Assembly: GCF_034058155.1 (NCBI RefSeq)
Contig: NZ_CP139148.1
Coordinates: forward strand, 1,984,001 to 2,048,000
Reading direction: 5' to 3'
Source: Flavobacterium sp. KACC 22761
Lineage (GTDB): Bacteria; Bacteroidota; Bacteroidia; Flavobacteriales; Flavobacteriaceae
DNA: 64,000 nt
Positions 15,590-27,849 of the stretch are shown here, piece after piece. Each line of letters starts with the position of its first letter. Position 1 is the stretch's first letter. The notes beneath the pieces were generated by a model that was not told the origin of the DNA, did not search any database, and saw only the letters and a list, made by a program, of their open reading frames with translations. The position numbers were made by a program, and so were the translations under genes.

Positions 15590-15775
15590 TTTAACCGCAA
15601 AGGTCGCAAAGTTTTACACAAAGGTCACAAGGATTATAAAAAAAGTTAGCCACAGATTATTAGGATTAAAAGGATTTTTGAATCTGTAGTAAATTATCTC
15701 TCGCAGATTTTGCATATTTTGCAGATTCCTTTTTTAGTTATCTGCTCAATCTGCTCAATCTGCGAGAGAAAAATA
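15590..15775. repeat. Composite intergenic repeat with nested inverted repeats
   Basis: The region starts with AACCGCAAAGGTCGCAAAG, then AGCCACAGATTATTAGGATT. It ends with an inverted pair, TCTCTCGCAGATT (15697-15709) and AATCTGCGAGAGA (15757-15769), a perfect 13-bp match. Related words occur at 4299-4372, 17471-17645 and 39084-39127. No gene is seen in 15580-15778. Confidence 0.6.
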
Positions 15776-15778
15776 TTT

Positions 15779-17440
15779 TTAAATTTCTTCCAATAAGACA
15801 ATATCAAAATCATTATCGATAATCACTTTTCCATCAATAACTTCTACTTTCTGATTTGAATATGTGTCTTTTAGTTTTGTTCCGTTTGGGAAGACGTCAC
15901 CAACAGGAAGTTCTTTTCTGCCGTTTGGCAAATCTACTCCCATAACTACTTTATCTGTAAAAGAACCTTGAGTAAACGTTCTAGAAAAAGTATAAGGATA
16001 CGGATTAATGAGTTTGTGAACGCCTGCTCCAACAGCAGGATGATTTCGTCTAAACTGACCTAATTTCTGCCAATGTAAAAGTGTTTTCTGCGTTTCAGGA
16101 TTGTTCTGAATATCGTCCCAATTCATGTTGGAACGTAAAGTCGCATCGCCCTGAGTTCCTTCAACAACTAAAGATCGTGCCGATTCGTCTCCATAATAAA
16201 CCTGTGACATTCCTGGGGAAAGCAGTAGTTTAGTGGCTGTTTCGATGCTTTTGGTTCGGTTAGCATCAAAAGGCTGGCCGTCGTCGTGCGAAGACATATA
16301 ATTAAGGACCGAATATCCTTTTAAGTCATTATTTAAATGATTAGAATATTTCGAAAATAAACCTTCATAATCGTTCTGACCTGCATTCCATTTAAACTCA
16401 AAATTGATCATGCTGTTGAAACCGTTTTGAAAATAATTTACTTTTCGATCTCCAAAATCATAATCCTGTCCACCACTAATTCCGTAACCATAAACTTCGG
16501 CAATGGTATAAAATGGGTTTTGGTCTAAAATTTCAAGCGGATGATGTTTTTTCCAGGTTTCAAAAGCGTAATCACATTCTTTTTTGAAATCGGCCCAAAC
16601 ATCTTCATTAGTGTGTTTTACAGTATCGGCGCGATAACCGTCAATTCCGAATTCCAGAATATAATCGGTAAGCCATTTTATAATGTAATATTTTGGTGTT
16701 TTTGGATAACCTGTTCTTTTGAAAAAATCATCTAATGAAGCAATTTCTTTTTCGTAACGGCCTTCTTTTTTCCATTTTTCGATTAAGAAAGGAGGCAGTT
16801 GAACTTCGTGATTACTTTCGGTTCTTACATCTGGAAGATTATCAACCAAAGTACACATCGTTGTGTTTTCGAACGATTTGTAATCGCAGACAACGCCAGT
16901 TCTTACCCAGTCTGAAGGCCAAACAGGATCTTCGGGAGTTACTGGTCCGGTATGGTTGATAACGCCATCAAGAATTATTCTGATGCCTTTTTCGTGTGCT
17001 TTTTTTACCAAGTTGGCTAAATCTTCTTTTGTTCCAAAATTGGGATCCAAAGCCGTCCAGTCTTTTGTCCAATAGCCGTGAAAACCATAACTCAATCCAG
17101 TTCCTTCATCAACGCCATCGTGAATCTGTTCTACAATCGGCGTAAGCCAAATGGCATTGATTCCTAGTTTTTCAAAATATCCTGATTCGATTTTTTTTGT
17201 GATTCCGATGATGTCACCGCCTTCAAATCCGCGAAGTTTTCCAGGCGTTTTGGTTCGGTTAAAATTGACATCGTTTGAAGTATCTCCGTTGTAAAAACGA
17301 TCTGTAAGTAAAAAATAAACATTTGCCCCTTCCCAAACGAAAGGTGTTTTCGAAGTAGTATTCATTGTAACTGATTTTGAGCCAGAACAACTCATTGTTA
17401 AGTATACTAAAGATAAAAAAAGGAAAGTGTATTTTTTCAT
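15779..17440 (-). CDS. Alpha-amylase family GH13 lipoprotein (SusG-like)
   Basis: 553 residues. The lipobox TMSC puts the lipidated Cys near residue 18, so the protein is membrane-anchored, plausibly surface-exposed. GH13 motifs are intact: region I ILDGVINHT (~157), region II DGYRADTVKH with the nucleophile Asp (~267), region III AEVYGYG with the acid Glu (~313), and region IV SSHDDGQ (~385). It hydrolyses alpha-1,4-glucans, probably starch or maltodextrin. The acidic lipoprotein export signal expected after the Cys is not obvious (SGSKSV follows). Downstream of susA on the same strand, separated by 209 bp of repeats, so it may be a separate transcript. Confidence 0.9.
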   Translation of the reverse strand: MKKYTFLFLSLVYLTMSCSGSKSVTMNTTSKTPFVWEGANVYFLLTDRFYNGDTSNDVNFNRTKTPGKLRGFEGGDIIGITKKIESGYFEKLGINAIWLTPIVEQIHDGVDEGTGLSYGFHGYWTKDWTALDPNFGTKEDLANLVKKAHEKGIRIILDGVINHTGPVTPEDPVWPSDWVRTGVVCDYKSFENTTMCTLVDNLPDVRTESNHEVQLPPFLIEKWKKEGRYEKEIASLDDFFKRTGYPKTPKYYIIKWLTDYILEFGIDGYRADTVKHTNEDVWADFKKECDYAFETWKKHHPLEILDQNPFYTIAEVYGYGISGGQDYDFGDRKVNYFQNGFNSMINFEFKWNAGQNDYEGLFSKYSNHLNNDLKGYSVLNYMSSHDDGQPFDANRTKSIETATKLLLSPGMSQVYYGDESARSLVVEGTQGDATLRSNMNWDDIQNNPETQKTLLHWQKLGQFRRNHPAVGAGVHKLINPYPYTFSRTFTQGSFTDKVVMGVDLPNGRKELPVGDVFPNGTKLKDTYSNQKVEVIDGKVIIDNDFDIVLLEEI

Positions 17441-17470
17441 TATTTAGGGATTTTTTGGGTGAAAAAAAAT

Positions 17471-17645
17471 AGCCACAGATTAAAAGGATTAAAAAGGATT
17501 TTTTTCTTTTTGCCACAAATTGCACAAATTTCCACAAATGCATTATGTTGTATGGATTCGTGGAAATTTGTGCAATTCGTGGCGAATAAAATCTGTGTTA
17601 ATCTGTGTAATCTGTGGCTAAAAACCTTTGCGAACTTTGTGGTTA
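17471..17645. repeat. Nested palindromic repeat between the two amylase genes
   Basis: Outer arms AGCCACAGATTA (17471-17482) and TAATCTGTGGCT (17608-17619) are a perfect 12-bp inverted repeat. Inside them, arms at 17512-17535 and 17560-17583 pair at 23 of 24 positions (GCCACAAATTGCAC... and ...GTGCAATTCGTGGC). CTTTGCGAACTTTGTGGTTAA follows at 17625. This could fold as a large nested hairpin in RNA or as a cruciform. Confidence 0.65.
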
Positions 17646-17649
17646 AGCT

Positions 17650-19509
17650 TTATTCCAATTCTAAAACCAAAACTGATTTTGGCTCTAAAGTAATTTCAGT
17701 AGCTAAATCGAATGTTTTTCCTGTGATAACATCTTTTCCTGATTTAAAGTTTTTGATGTTTTCTTTGAAACGGTTTGTTTTTACAACCTGCTCTTTTGCA
17801 TTGTTGTTGAAAATTACCATTACGGTTTTGGTATCATTATATCTGAAATACACATAAGTATTGTTTTCCGGAATATAATGCGTCATTTTTCCTGTGTGAA
17901 TTACTTCATTTGATTTTCTCCAGGTGAATAATTTTGAAGTAAAATCAAAGAAAGAAGCTTGTTGAGCCGTTCTTCCTGCTGCTGTAAAAGCATTGTTTTT
18001 GTCGCCAGCCCATCCGCCAGGGAAATCTTGACGAATATCTGCGTCACCTTTGCCTTTGTCTCCACCCATTCCAATTTCGGTACCATAATATACCTGTGGA
18101 ATTCCGCGAATTGTTGCCATCAAAGTCATGACCATTTTGTATTTCGCTAAATCATATTTGTACACTTCGTTGATACGATTTGTATCGTGATTTTCGGCAA
18201 AAACTAAAATACTATTGGTGTTCGGATATAAATAATCCATTGCAAAATTATTGTAGAATTTGATCAATCCGCTGTCCCAATTTGGAGTGTCTTCGTTGAA
18301 AACAGAACCAATCTGGTCTTGCAAAGTAAAGTCCATTACACTTGGAAGATTTGAATTGTAATTTTCTATTGCACCAATTTTACTGTCTTTTTGCCAATAT
18401 GCCAAACTCGCTTGATTGTGCATCCAGATTTCTCCAACAATATTGAAATTCGGATATTCATTTGTGATTGATTTTGCCCAATTTGCCATTGCAGTTGGGT
18501 CAGAATAATTATACGTATCTACACGGAATCCGTCAAGATTTGCAAATTCAATCCACCAAATAGCATTTTGAGTTAAGTATTTTGAAACGAGAGGATTTCT
18601 TAAATTCAAATCCGGCATCGAAGGTACAAACCAGCCATCGATACAAACTTCCTGATCTGCTTTTGAAGCGTGCGTATCTGGAATTACCTCGCGTCTGTGA
18701 TTTGTTTGCGTGAAATTTTCGAATTGATTGAACCAAGTTTTTGTTGGCATATCTTTCATCATCCAGTGCGTAATTCCCCAGTGATTGGTTACATAATCCA
18801 TCACCAGTTTCATGTTTTTTTTGTGCATTTCTGCAGAAAGGCGAACATAATCGTCATTTGTTCCGTAGCGAGGGTCGATTTTGTACACGTCAGATTGTGC
18901 ATATCCGTGATACGAATGTTGTTTGTCGTTGTCTTCGCATAAAGGCGTGTTCCAAATTGTGGTTGCACCAAGAGATGAAATATAATCTAAGTTTTTGATT
19001 ATTCCTTCGATATCTCCGCCATGACGTCCGCCTGGTTCTGCGCGGTTTCCTTTTTCAGTTAAAACAGCATCACTGTCGTTTTTCGGATTTCCGTTAGCAA
19101 AACGATCTGGCATAATTAAATAAATCAAGTCAGATGAATCATAACTTTTTCGGTCTGCCGAATTTGCTCTTCTTTCTTTCAAAGAATATTTCTGAGTAAA
19201 AGCAACTTTGTTATTGTTTTTGAAAGAAAAAGTCAATTCAGAAGCTTTTACGTCTTTTGTATCGATTGTTACGAAAAGGTAATTAGGGTTTTCCGTTTTT
19301 TCTACATTTTTAATCACCACATTATTCGAAACCGAAGCTTCAAATTGTGAAATGTTTTTTCCGTAGAACATAATCTGCAGTTCCGAATTTTTCATTCCGG
19401 CGTACCAGAAAGGCGGTTCTACTTTTTGGATTTGCGCTTTCGCGGAAGCGGAAAACAACAAAACCATTAGGACTAATTTATAGATAAAGGATGTTTTTTG
19501 GTTTTTCAT
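17650..19509 (-). CDS. Neopullulanase/cyclomaltodextrinase-type GH13 (SusA-like)
   Basis: 619 residues with a signal peptide (cleavage after AKAQ near residue 25). An N-terminal cyclomaltodextrinase beta domain (EPPFWYAGMKNSELQIMFYG) precedes the catalytic barrel with GH13 region I MDYVTNHWG (~240), II DGFRVDTYNYSD (~328), III VGEIWMHN (~357) and IV AENHDTNRI (~438). A small C-terminal beta domain ends the protein. It cuts cyclomaltodextrins, pullulan or maltodextrin in the periplasm, making shorter sugars for GH97 and uptake. The gene lies downstream of the susB terminator; no strong promoter was found. Confidence 0.9.
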   Translation of the reverse strand: MKNQKTSFIYKLVLMVLLFSASAKAQIQKVEPPFWYAGMKNSELQIMFYGKNISQFEASVSNNVVIKNVEKTENPNYLFVTIDTKDVKASELTFSFKNNNKVAFTQKYSLKERRANSADRKSYDSSDLIYLIMPDRFANGNPKNDSDAVLTEKGNRAEPGGRHGGDIEGIIKNLDYISSLGATTIWNTPLCEDNDKQHSYHGYAQSDVYKIDPRYGTNDDYVRLSAEMHKKNMKLVMDYVTNHWGITHWMMKDMPTKTWFNQFENFTQTNHRREVIPDTHASKADQEVCIDGWFVPSMPDLNLRNPLVSKYLTQNAIWWIEFANLDGFRVDTYNYSDPTAMANWAKSITNEYPNFNIVGEIWMHNQASLAYWQKDSKIGAIENYNSNLPSVMDFTLQDQIGSVFNEDTPNWDSGLIKFYNNFAMDYLYPNTNSILVFAENHDTNRINEVYKYDLAKYKMVMTLMATIRGIPQVYYGTEIGMGGDKGKGDADIRQDFPGGWAGDKNNAFTAAGRTAQQASFFDFTSKLFTWRKSNEVIHTGKMTHYIPENNTYVYFRYNDTKTVMVIFNNNAKEQVVKTNRFKENIKNFKSGKDVITGKTFDLATEITLEPKSVLVLELE

Positions 19510-19533
19510 AGTAATAAGAAATTATTCTTCATT

Positions 19534-19589
19534 GTCAGTTCAAGCGGAGTCGAGAACCTTTGCGGCATCTCGATTCCGCTCGATGTGAC
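19534..19589. repeat. REP-like hairpin upstream of susA
   Basis: Arms GTCAGTTCAAGCGGAGTCGA (19534 on) and TCGATTCCGCTCGATGTGAC (to 19589) pair at 18 of 22 positions around ACCTTTGCGGCA. The arm is the relative of the sequence found inside mvaD at 8210-8235. Located in the susA leader. Confidence 0.6.
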
Positions 19590-19604
19590 AAAAAGATGTT
19601 GATT

Positions 19605-19646
19605 AAAAAAAAGACAAGCAATTCTGGGGGAAATTACTTGTCTTTT
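19605..19646 (-). terminator. Rho-independent terminator after susB
   Basis: Minus-strand hairpin AAAAGACAAGTAATT with AATTGCTTGTCTTTT, then a run of eight T residues, 8 bp downstream of the GH97 stop codon. It ends the transporter-pgmB-GH65-GH97 transcript. Confidence 0.7.
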
Positions 19647-19653
19647 TAAGGTG

Positions 19654-24101
<4,448 letters not shown>

Positions 24102-24109
24102 CTTTTAAA

Positions 24110-24250
24110 TTAGATAATTCGGCAATTTGGTAATTCGATAATTGCCTTGGTTCCTTATTAACTTTTTACATTTATTTGAGAAATTGTTGATTAGAATATT
24201 TGTCGATGAGCAATATTATCTCATGGACACATTTTCTAATTATCCAATTA
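24110..24250. repeat. TTAGATAATT-type dispersed repeat between GH65 and pgmB
   Basis: TTAGATAATTCGGCAATTTGG, then AATTCGATAATTGCC (24110-24145; GGCAATT and AATTGCC pair), and at the far end CACATTTTCTAATTATCC. The far end overlaps the pgmB stop codon on the minus strand (AATTGGATAATTAG, where TAA is the stop). No gene is seen in 24102-24239. Confidence 0.5.
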
Positions 24251-24896
24251 ACTCTTCAATAAAGCTTGTTTCGATTTGGGTAAAATCTTTAAAAATGTGA
24301 TCAGCTTCATGTAAAATTGTTTCCTCACCAATTCCTACACTTACCATTTCTGCGATGTTTGCTGCCTGAATTCCGGCAACAGAATCTTCAAATACAATTG
24401 AATTTTTTGGATCAATCTTTAATAATTGAGCCGCTTTTAAGAATACTTCAGGATCTGGTTTTGCATTGCTGACATCGTTTCCGTCAACAATAACATCGAA
24501 GTAAGACAGAATGCCTGTTTTTTCTAGAATTGGTCTTGCATTTTTACTGGCAGAACCTAATGCAATTCCTTGATTTTTCTCTTTTAATAGTTTTAGAATT
24601 TTTAAAACTCCTGGAAGAATCTCACTTTCATCCATATCAACTAAATAAGATAAATAATCTTCATTTTTTTGGATTAACCATTTGTCTTTATCTTCCTGAG
24701 AAGCCTCAACATTTCCTAATCCAAGTATAATATCTAAGGAACGAACTCGGCTTACGCCTTTTAAAAGTTCATTGTCTTCATGTGTAAAATTTATATTTAA
24801 TGACTGGGCAATTTTTTGCCAAGCTAAAAAGTGGTATTTAGCGGTATCAACGATCACTCCATCAAGATCGAAGATGAATGCTTTTTTATTATTCAT
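24240..24896 (-). CDS. pgmB: Beta-phosphoglucomutase (HAD superfamily)
   Basis: 218 residues from ATG 24896 (the TTG three codons upstream lies inside the permease gene). The HAD nucleophile motif FDLDGVIVDTAKYHF is at residue ~7, the substrate-binding phrase LKGVSRVRSL near 45, GSASKNA near 112 and EDSVAGIQAA near 166. It converts beta-glucose 1-phosphate to glucose 6-phosphate in the cytoplasm, the product of the neighbouring GH65 enzyme. Its start overlaps the end of the permease gene by 8 bp (ATGAATAA), a sign of translational coupling. The stop lies in a repeat. Confidence 0.9.
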   Translation of the reverse strand: MNNKKAFIFDLDGVIVDTAKYHFLAWQKIAQSLNINFTHEDNELLKGVSRVRSLDIILGLGNVEASQEDKDKWLIQKNEDYLSYLVDMDESEILPGVLKILKLLKEKNQGIALGSASKNARPILEKTGILSYFDVIVDGNDVSNAKPDPEVFLKAAQLLKIDPKNSIVFEDSVAGIQAANIAEMVSVGIGEETILHEADHIFKDFTQIETSFIEELIG

Positions 24897-26409
24897 GGAT
24901 TTCAATTTTAGTTTTACTATTTACTCTGAGAGTCAATAATCCTGCGAAAATCATTGATACACCTCCAATTATTAGAGCGTAAATAGGTTCATTATTAAAG
25001 AATTGTTTTATTACAAATCCTAATATTGTAGCGGCTACAATTTGTGGAATTACTACGAAGAAGTTGAAAACTCCCATATAATAACCCATCTTGGCTGCAG
25101 GCAAAGCTCCAGATAACATGGCATAAGGCATTGATAAAATACTTGCCCAAGCAATACCAACTCCCAACATTGGAAGAATAAGCATTTGCTTATCACCAAT
25201 AAAATAAATTGAAATTAAACCAACACCTCCAGCGCATAATGCTAATAAATGTGTTGCTCTAACGCCTACTTTTTTTGCAATAACCGGTAATAAGAAAGCT
25301 ACAGCTGCAGCGACACCGTTATAAACTGTGAATAAAACAGAAACCCAGTCGGCAGCATCATTATATACTTTTGAAGTGGTGTCTGTTGTTCCAAAAATAT
25401 GCTGTGTAACCGCTTGTGTTGTATAAATCCACATGGAAAAAAGCGCAAACCATGAGAAAAACTGAACCCAAGCTAATTTTTGCATTGTTTTTGGCATATT
25501 CAATAAATCAGTCATGATTATGGTAAAGCCATTTTGAACTTTTTTAGTGCGTAATTGGGATGCTATTACGAATAAAACACCCATAAAAATCAATCCAACA
25601 AATAGAATGTATAGTTCTTTTGCTAAGCTGTTTTCGAAAATTAAGAATGAAATTAATCCGCCAATTGCAGCAAATACAATCCCTAAAGTCAATTGTTTTT
25701 TGGTAGTAACATCAGTTTCTGTTTCAGAATTTGGAGAATTTTGCTCTAAATCTTTTTTGCTGTTGGCTTCAAATGCATGAAGTTCTTCAGGAGTATATTC
25801 TGTTGTTTTGAAAACAGTCCATAAAACTGAAAGCAGAAAAACAATTCCGCCAATGTAAAACGACCATTTTACCGCATCAGGAATAATTCCTTTAGGCGCA
25901 ACGTTGCTTACGTCAAAGACATTTGTGAAAAGATAAGGCAAAACTGAACCTACAACGGCACCAGTACCAATGAAAAAACTCTGCATAACAAAGCCCAAAG
26001 CACGCTGATGGTCTGGTAAATTATCACCCACAAAAGCACGGAATGGTTCCATTGAAACATTTATCGAAGCATCCATTATCCATAATGTACCAGCGGCAAT
26101 CCATAAAGTTGGAGAGTTGGGCATTACAAACAAAGCCAAAGACGACAAAATCGCACCAATTAAAAAATAAGGGCGCCGTCTTCCTAGACGAGTCCAAGTT
26201 CTGTCACTGAAATAACCAATAACGGGTTGAATTATTAAACCTGAGACAGGAGCTGCAATCCATAAAATTGGAATTTCGTCAATTTTAGCACCAAGAGTTT
26301 CAAAAATTCTAGAAGTGTTTGCATTTTGCAGTGCAAAACCGAATTGTATTCCCAAGAAACCGAAACTCATGTTCCAAATTTCCCAGAAACTTAATTTACG
26401 CTTTTCCAT
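24889..26409 (-). CDS. SLC45/GPH-type sugar permease, likely maltose
   Basis: 506 residues with about 12 transmembrane helices. The N-terminus (SFGFLGIQFGFALQNANTSR) and the motif DRTWTRLGRRRPYF near residue 70 match MFS carriers of the SLC45/GPH type, which couple sugar uptake to cations. A hydrophilic loop lies at residues ~205-235. Genes for a disaccharide phosphorylase and a beta-phosphoglucomutase follow directly, so maltose or short maltodextrins are the probable substrate. It heads the minus-strand arm of the locus, opposite the lacI terminator. Confidence 0.85.
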   Translation of the reverse strand: MEKRKLSFWEIWNMSFGFLGIQFGFALQNANTSRIFETLGAKIDEIPILWIAAPVSGLIIQPVIGYFSDRTWTRLGRRRPYFLIGAILSSLALFVMPNSPTLWIAAGTLWIMDASINVSMEPFRAFVGDNLPDHQRALGFVMQSFFIGTGAVVGSVLPYLFTNVFDVSNVAPKGIIPDAVKWSFYIGGIVFLLSVLWTVFKTTEYTPEELHAFEANSKKDLEQNSPNSETETDVTTKKQLTLGIVFAAIGGLISFLIFENSLAKELYILFVGLIFMGVLFVIASQLRTKKVQNGFTIIMTDLLNMPKTMQKLAWVQFFSWFALFSMWIYTTQAVTQHIFGTTDTTSKVYNDAADWVSVLFTVYNGVAAAVAFLLPVIAKKVGVRATHLLALCAGGVGLISIYFIGDKQMLILPMLGVGIAWASILSMPYAMLSGALPAAKMGYYMGVFNFFVVIPQIVAATILGFVIKQFFNNEPIYALIIGGVSMIFAGLLTLRVNSKTKIEIHE

Positions 26410-26431
26410 TATCGTAATTTGAAAATTATAC

Positions 26432-26450
26432 GATAAGCGCTTTGCTTATC
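26432..26450. promoter_or_regulatory. 19-bp palindrome upstream of the permease operon
   Basis: GATAAGC-GCTTT-GCTTATC, a perfect 7-bp inverted repeat 23 bp ahead of the permease ATG. It could be an operator or a leader hairpin. No matching copy was found upstream of susC. 26410-26582 holds no gene. Confidence 0.4.
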
Positions 26451-26529
26451 AAAACTTTGTTCTTTTCGAAGTAAAACTAAAAGCCTTGACGGGCGTAAAA
26501 GTATAAATTATTTTTTTATTTAAGCTAAT

Positions 26530-26560
26530 AAAAAAGCCATAAATATTTTTTATGGCTTTA
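26530..26560 (-). terminator. Rho-independent terminator of the lacI-type gene
   Basis: Minus-strand hairpin AAAGCCATAAA with TTTATGGCTTT, followed by a T-rich tail, just after the regulator stop codon at 26583. It separates the regulator from the permease operon. Confidence 0.65.
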
Positions 26561-26582
26561 GAATGTGTTGATTTTAAGAAAA

Positions 26583-27614
26583 TTAGTCAGTAGATTCTCT
26601 TTTTATTAAATGAGTTTCTATGACTTCTGTGGTATAGTTTTCATTTTCTTCTTCGTCATCGTCATGTTCGGCTTCAAGTCTTTCGATAAGCATTTTTGCA
26701 GCTTTATTTCCCATTTTTTCTCCACTTTGACTTACGGTTGTAATGCTTGGAGTGGAGTATTTTGAGATAATTCCGTCAGTAAATGCAATTACAGCTAAAT
26801 CTTCGGGAACTTTTAATCCCATTTTGTTGGCTGTTTTGATAATGGTTACCGCAAAAAGCTCATTTACTGCAAAAGCAGCATCAAAAGCTCTGGCATGCAA
26901 AAGCTCGGAAATAGTAATTTCGCAAGTATCAACGTCTTCGATTTTAATGATCAAATCTTCATTAAAAGGAATTCCGTTGTCCAAAAGTGCTTTTTCATAG
27001 CCATCAGTTCGTAGTTTTCCCACACTTACATAATCGACAGTAGTTACTAATGCGATCTTTTTTCGTCCATTATCAATTAAGCTCTGAACGGCTTCGTATG
27101 CCGCTGCTTTATCATCAATAATAACTTTGTCGCACAAAATATCATTGGTTACACGATCAAACATAACTACAGGCATTCCTTGATTGATAACTTCCGTAAT
27201 ATGATGAAAATCGCCTTTAAACTGAGTTTCTTTAGATAAGGACATGATAAAACCGTCGATACTTCCGTTGGCTAACATTTCCATATTCAAAACCTCTTTA
27301 TCAAATGAATCGTCTGATAGACAGATTACTACGCTATATCCGTGCTCGTTGGCAACTTGCTCAACTCCATTGATTACAGTAGAGAAAAAATGGTGTACAA
27401 TTTCCGGAATGATGATGCCAATACTTTTAGTTTTTCGGTTTTTAAGACTAAGGGCAATATTGTTGGGTTTATAGTTGTAAAACTTGGCAAAAGCCTGCAC
27501 TTTTAAGCGAGTTTCTTCACCTATTTCAAGGCTGTTTCTAAGTGATTTTGAGACAGTTGAGATAGATACGTCAAGTTCCTTTGCGATCTGTTTTAAGGTT
27601 ATTTTGCGTTTCAT
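26583..27614 (-). CDS. LacI/GalR-family transcriptional regulator of the starch locus
   Basis: 343 residues. Residues 4-50 form the helix-turn-helix and hinge (TLKQIAKELDVSISTVSKSL). The rest is a periplasmic-binding-like effector domain (IGIIIPEIVHHFFSTVINGV, MVFDRV-like VVMFDRV, STPSITTVSQSGEKMG). An acidic DDDEEENE stretch near residue 323 is unusual. LacI regulators bind operators and respond to a sugar. Position between susC and the permease operon implies control of both arms, though this is inference. SusR-type regulators known from Bacteroides are not present. Confidence 0.9.
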   Translation of the reverse strand: MKRKITLKQIAKELDVSISTVSKSLRNSLEIGEETRLKVQAFAKFYNYKPNNIALSLKNRKTKSIGIIIPEIVHHFFSTVINGVEQVANEHGYSVVICLSDDSFDKEVLNMEMLANGSIDGFIMSLSKETQFKGDFHHITEVINQGMPVVMFDRVTNDILCDKVIIDDKAAAYEAVQSLIDNGRKKIALVTTVDYVSVGKLRTDGYEKALLDNGIPFNEDLIIKIEDVDTCEITISELLHARAFDAAFAVNELFAVTIIKTANKMGLKVPEDLAVIAFTDGIISKYSTPSITTVSQSGEKMGNKAAKMLIERLEAEHDDDEEENENYTTEVIETHLIKRESTD

Positions 27615-27722
27615 AGTGTTTTTTAGAAAAAATCTAATTGATAATAAAGGTGGTTAATATTTTTGGTATTGGCAATTTTTGACTTAAAAGATTACAAAAA
27701 ATAGAAAGTTTTCAACACTACC

Positions 27723-27732
27723 ACGTTTTCGT
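27723..27732. promoter_or_regulatory. Possible LacI operator half-symmetric site upstream of susC
   Basis: ACGTTTTCGT (ACG and CGT around TTTT) is in the lacI-susC intergenic region, about 24 bp upstream of the -33 element. LacI operators often carry such ACG/CGT symmetry. Only three base pairs on each side match, so this is weak. Confidence 0.3.
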
Positions 27733-27755
27733 AAACCAATAAAAATTGCCATCGG

Positions 27756-27784
27756 TTGTTCGTGTTAATAAATTCATAATTTTG
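27756..27784 (+). promoter_or_regulatory. Promoter of the susCDE operon
   Basis: TTG at 27756-27758 (-33) and TAATTTTG at 27777-27784 (-7, exact TAnnTTTG) with 18 bp between them, the Bacteroidota consensus. It is about 65 bp before the susC ATG. Confidence 0.6.
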
Positions 27785-27849
27785 AAATTCGAAGTAAAAT
27801 TAAAAACTTAACTAACAATCACAAACTCAAACTAATTTAAACAAAAAGT

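Noticed and set aside
17459..17857. Plus-strand open frame of 132 residues
   Set aside because: It is a translation of the palindromic repeat and the reverse of susA; residues are low-complexity with no recognisable domain.
24110..24170. CRISPR-like spacing of short TTAGATAATT repeats
   Set aside because: Units are irregular, form inverted pairs and have no uniform spacers or cas genes.
26583..27614. Possibility that the lacI-type gene is part of the permease operon
   Set aside because: A hairpin with T-run at 26530-26560 ends its transcript ahead of the permease gene.
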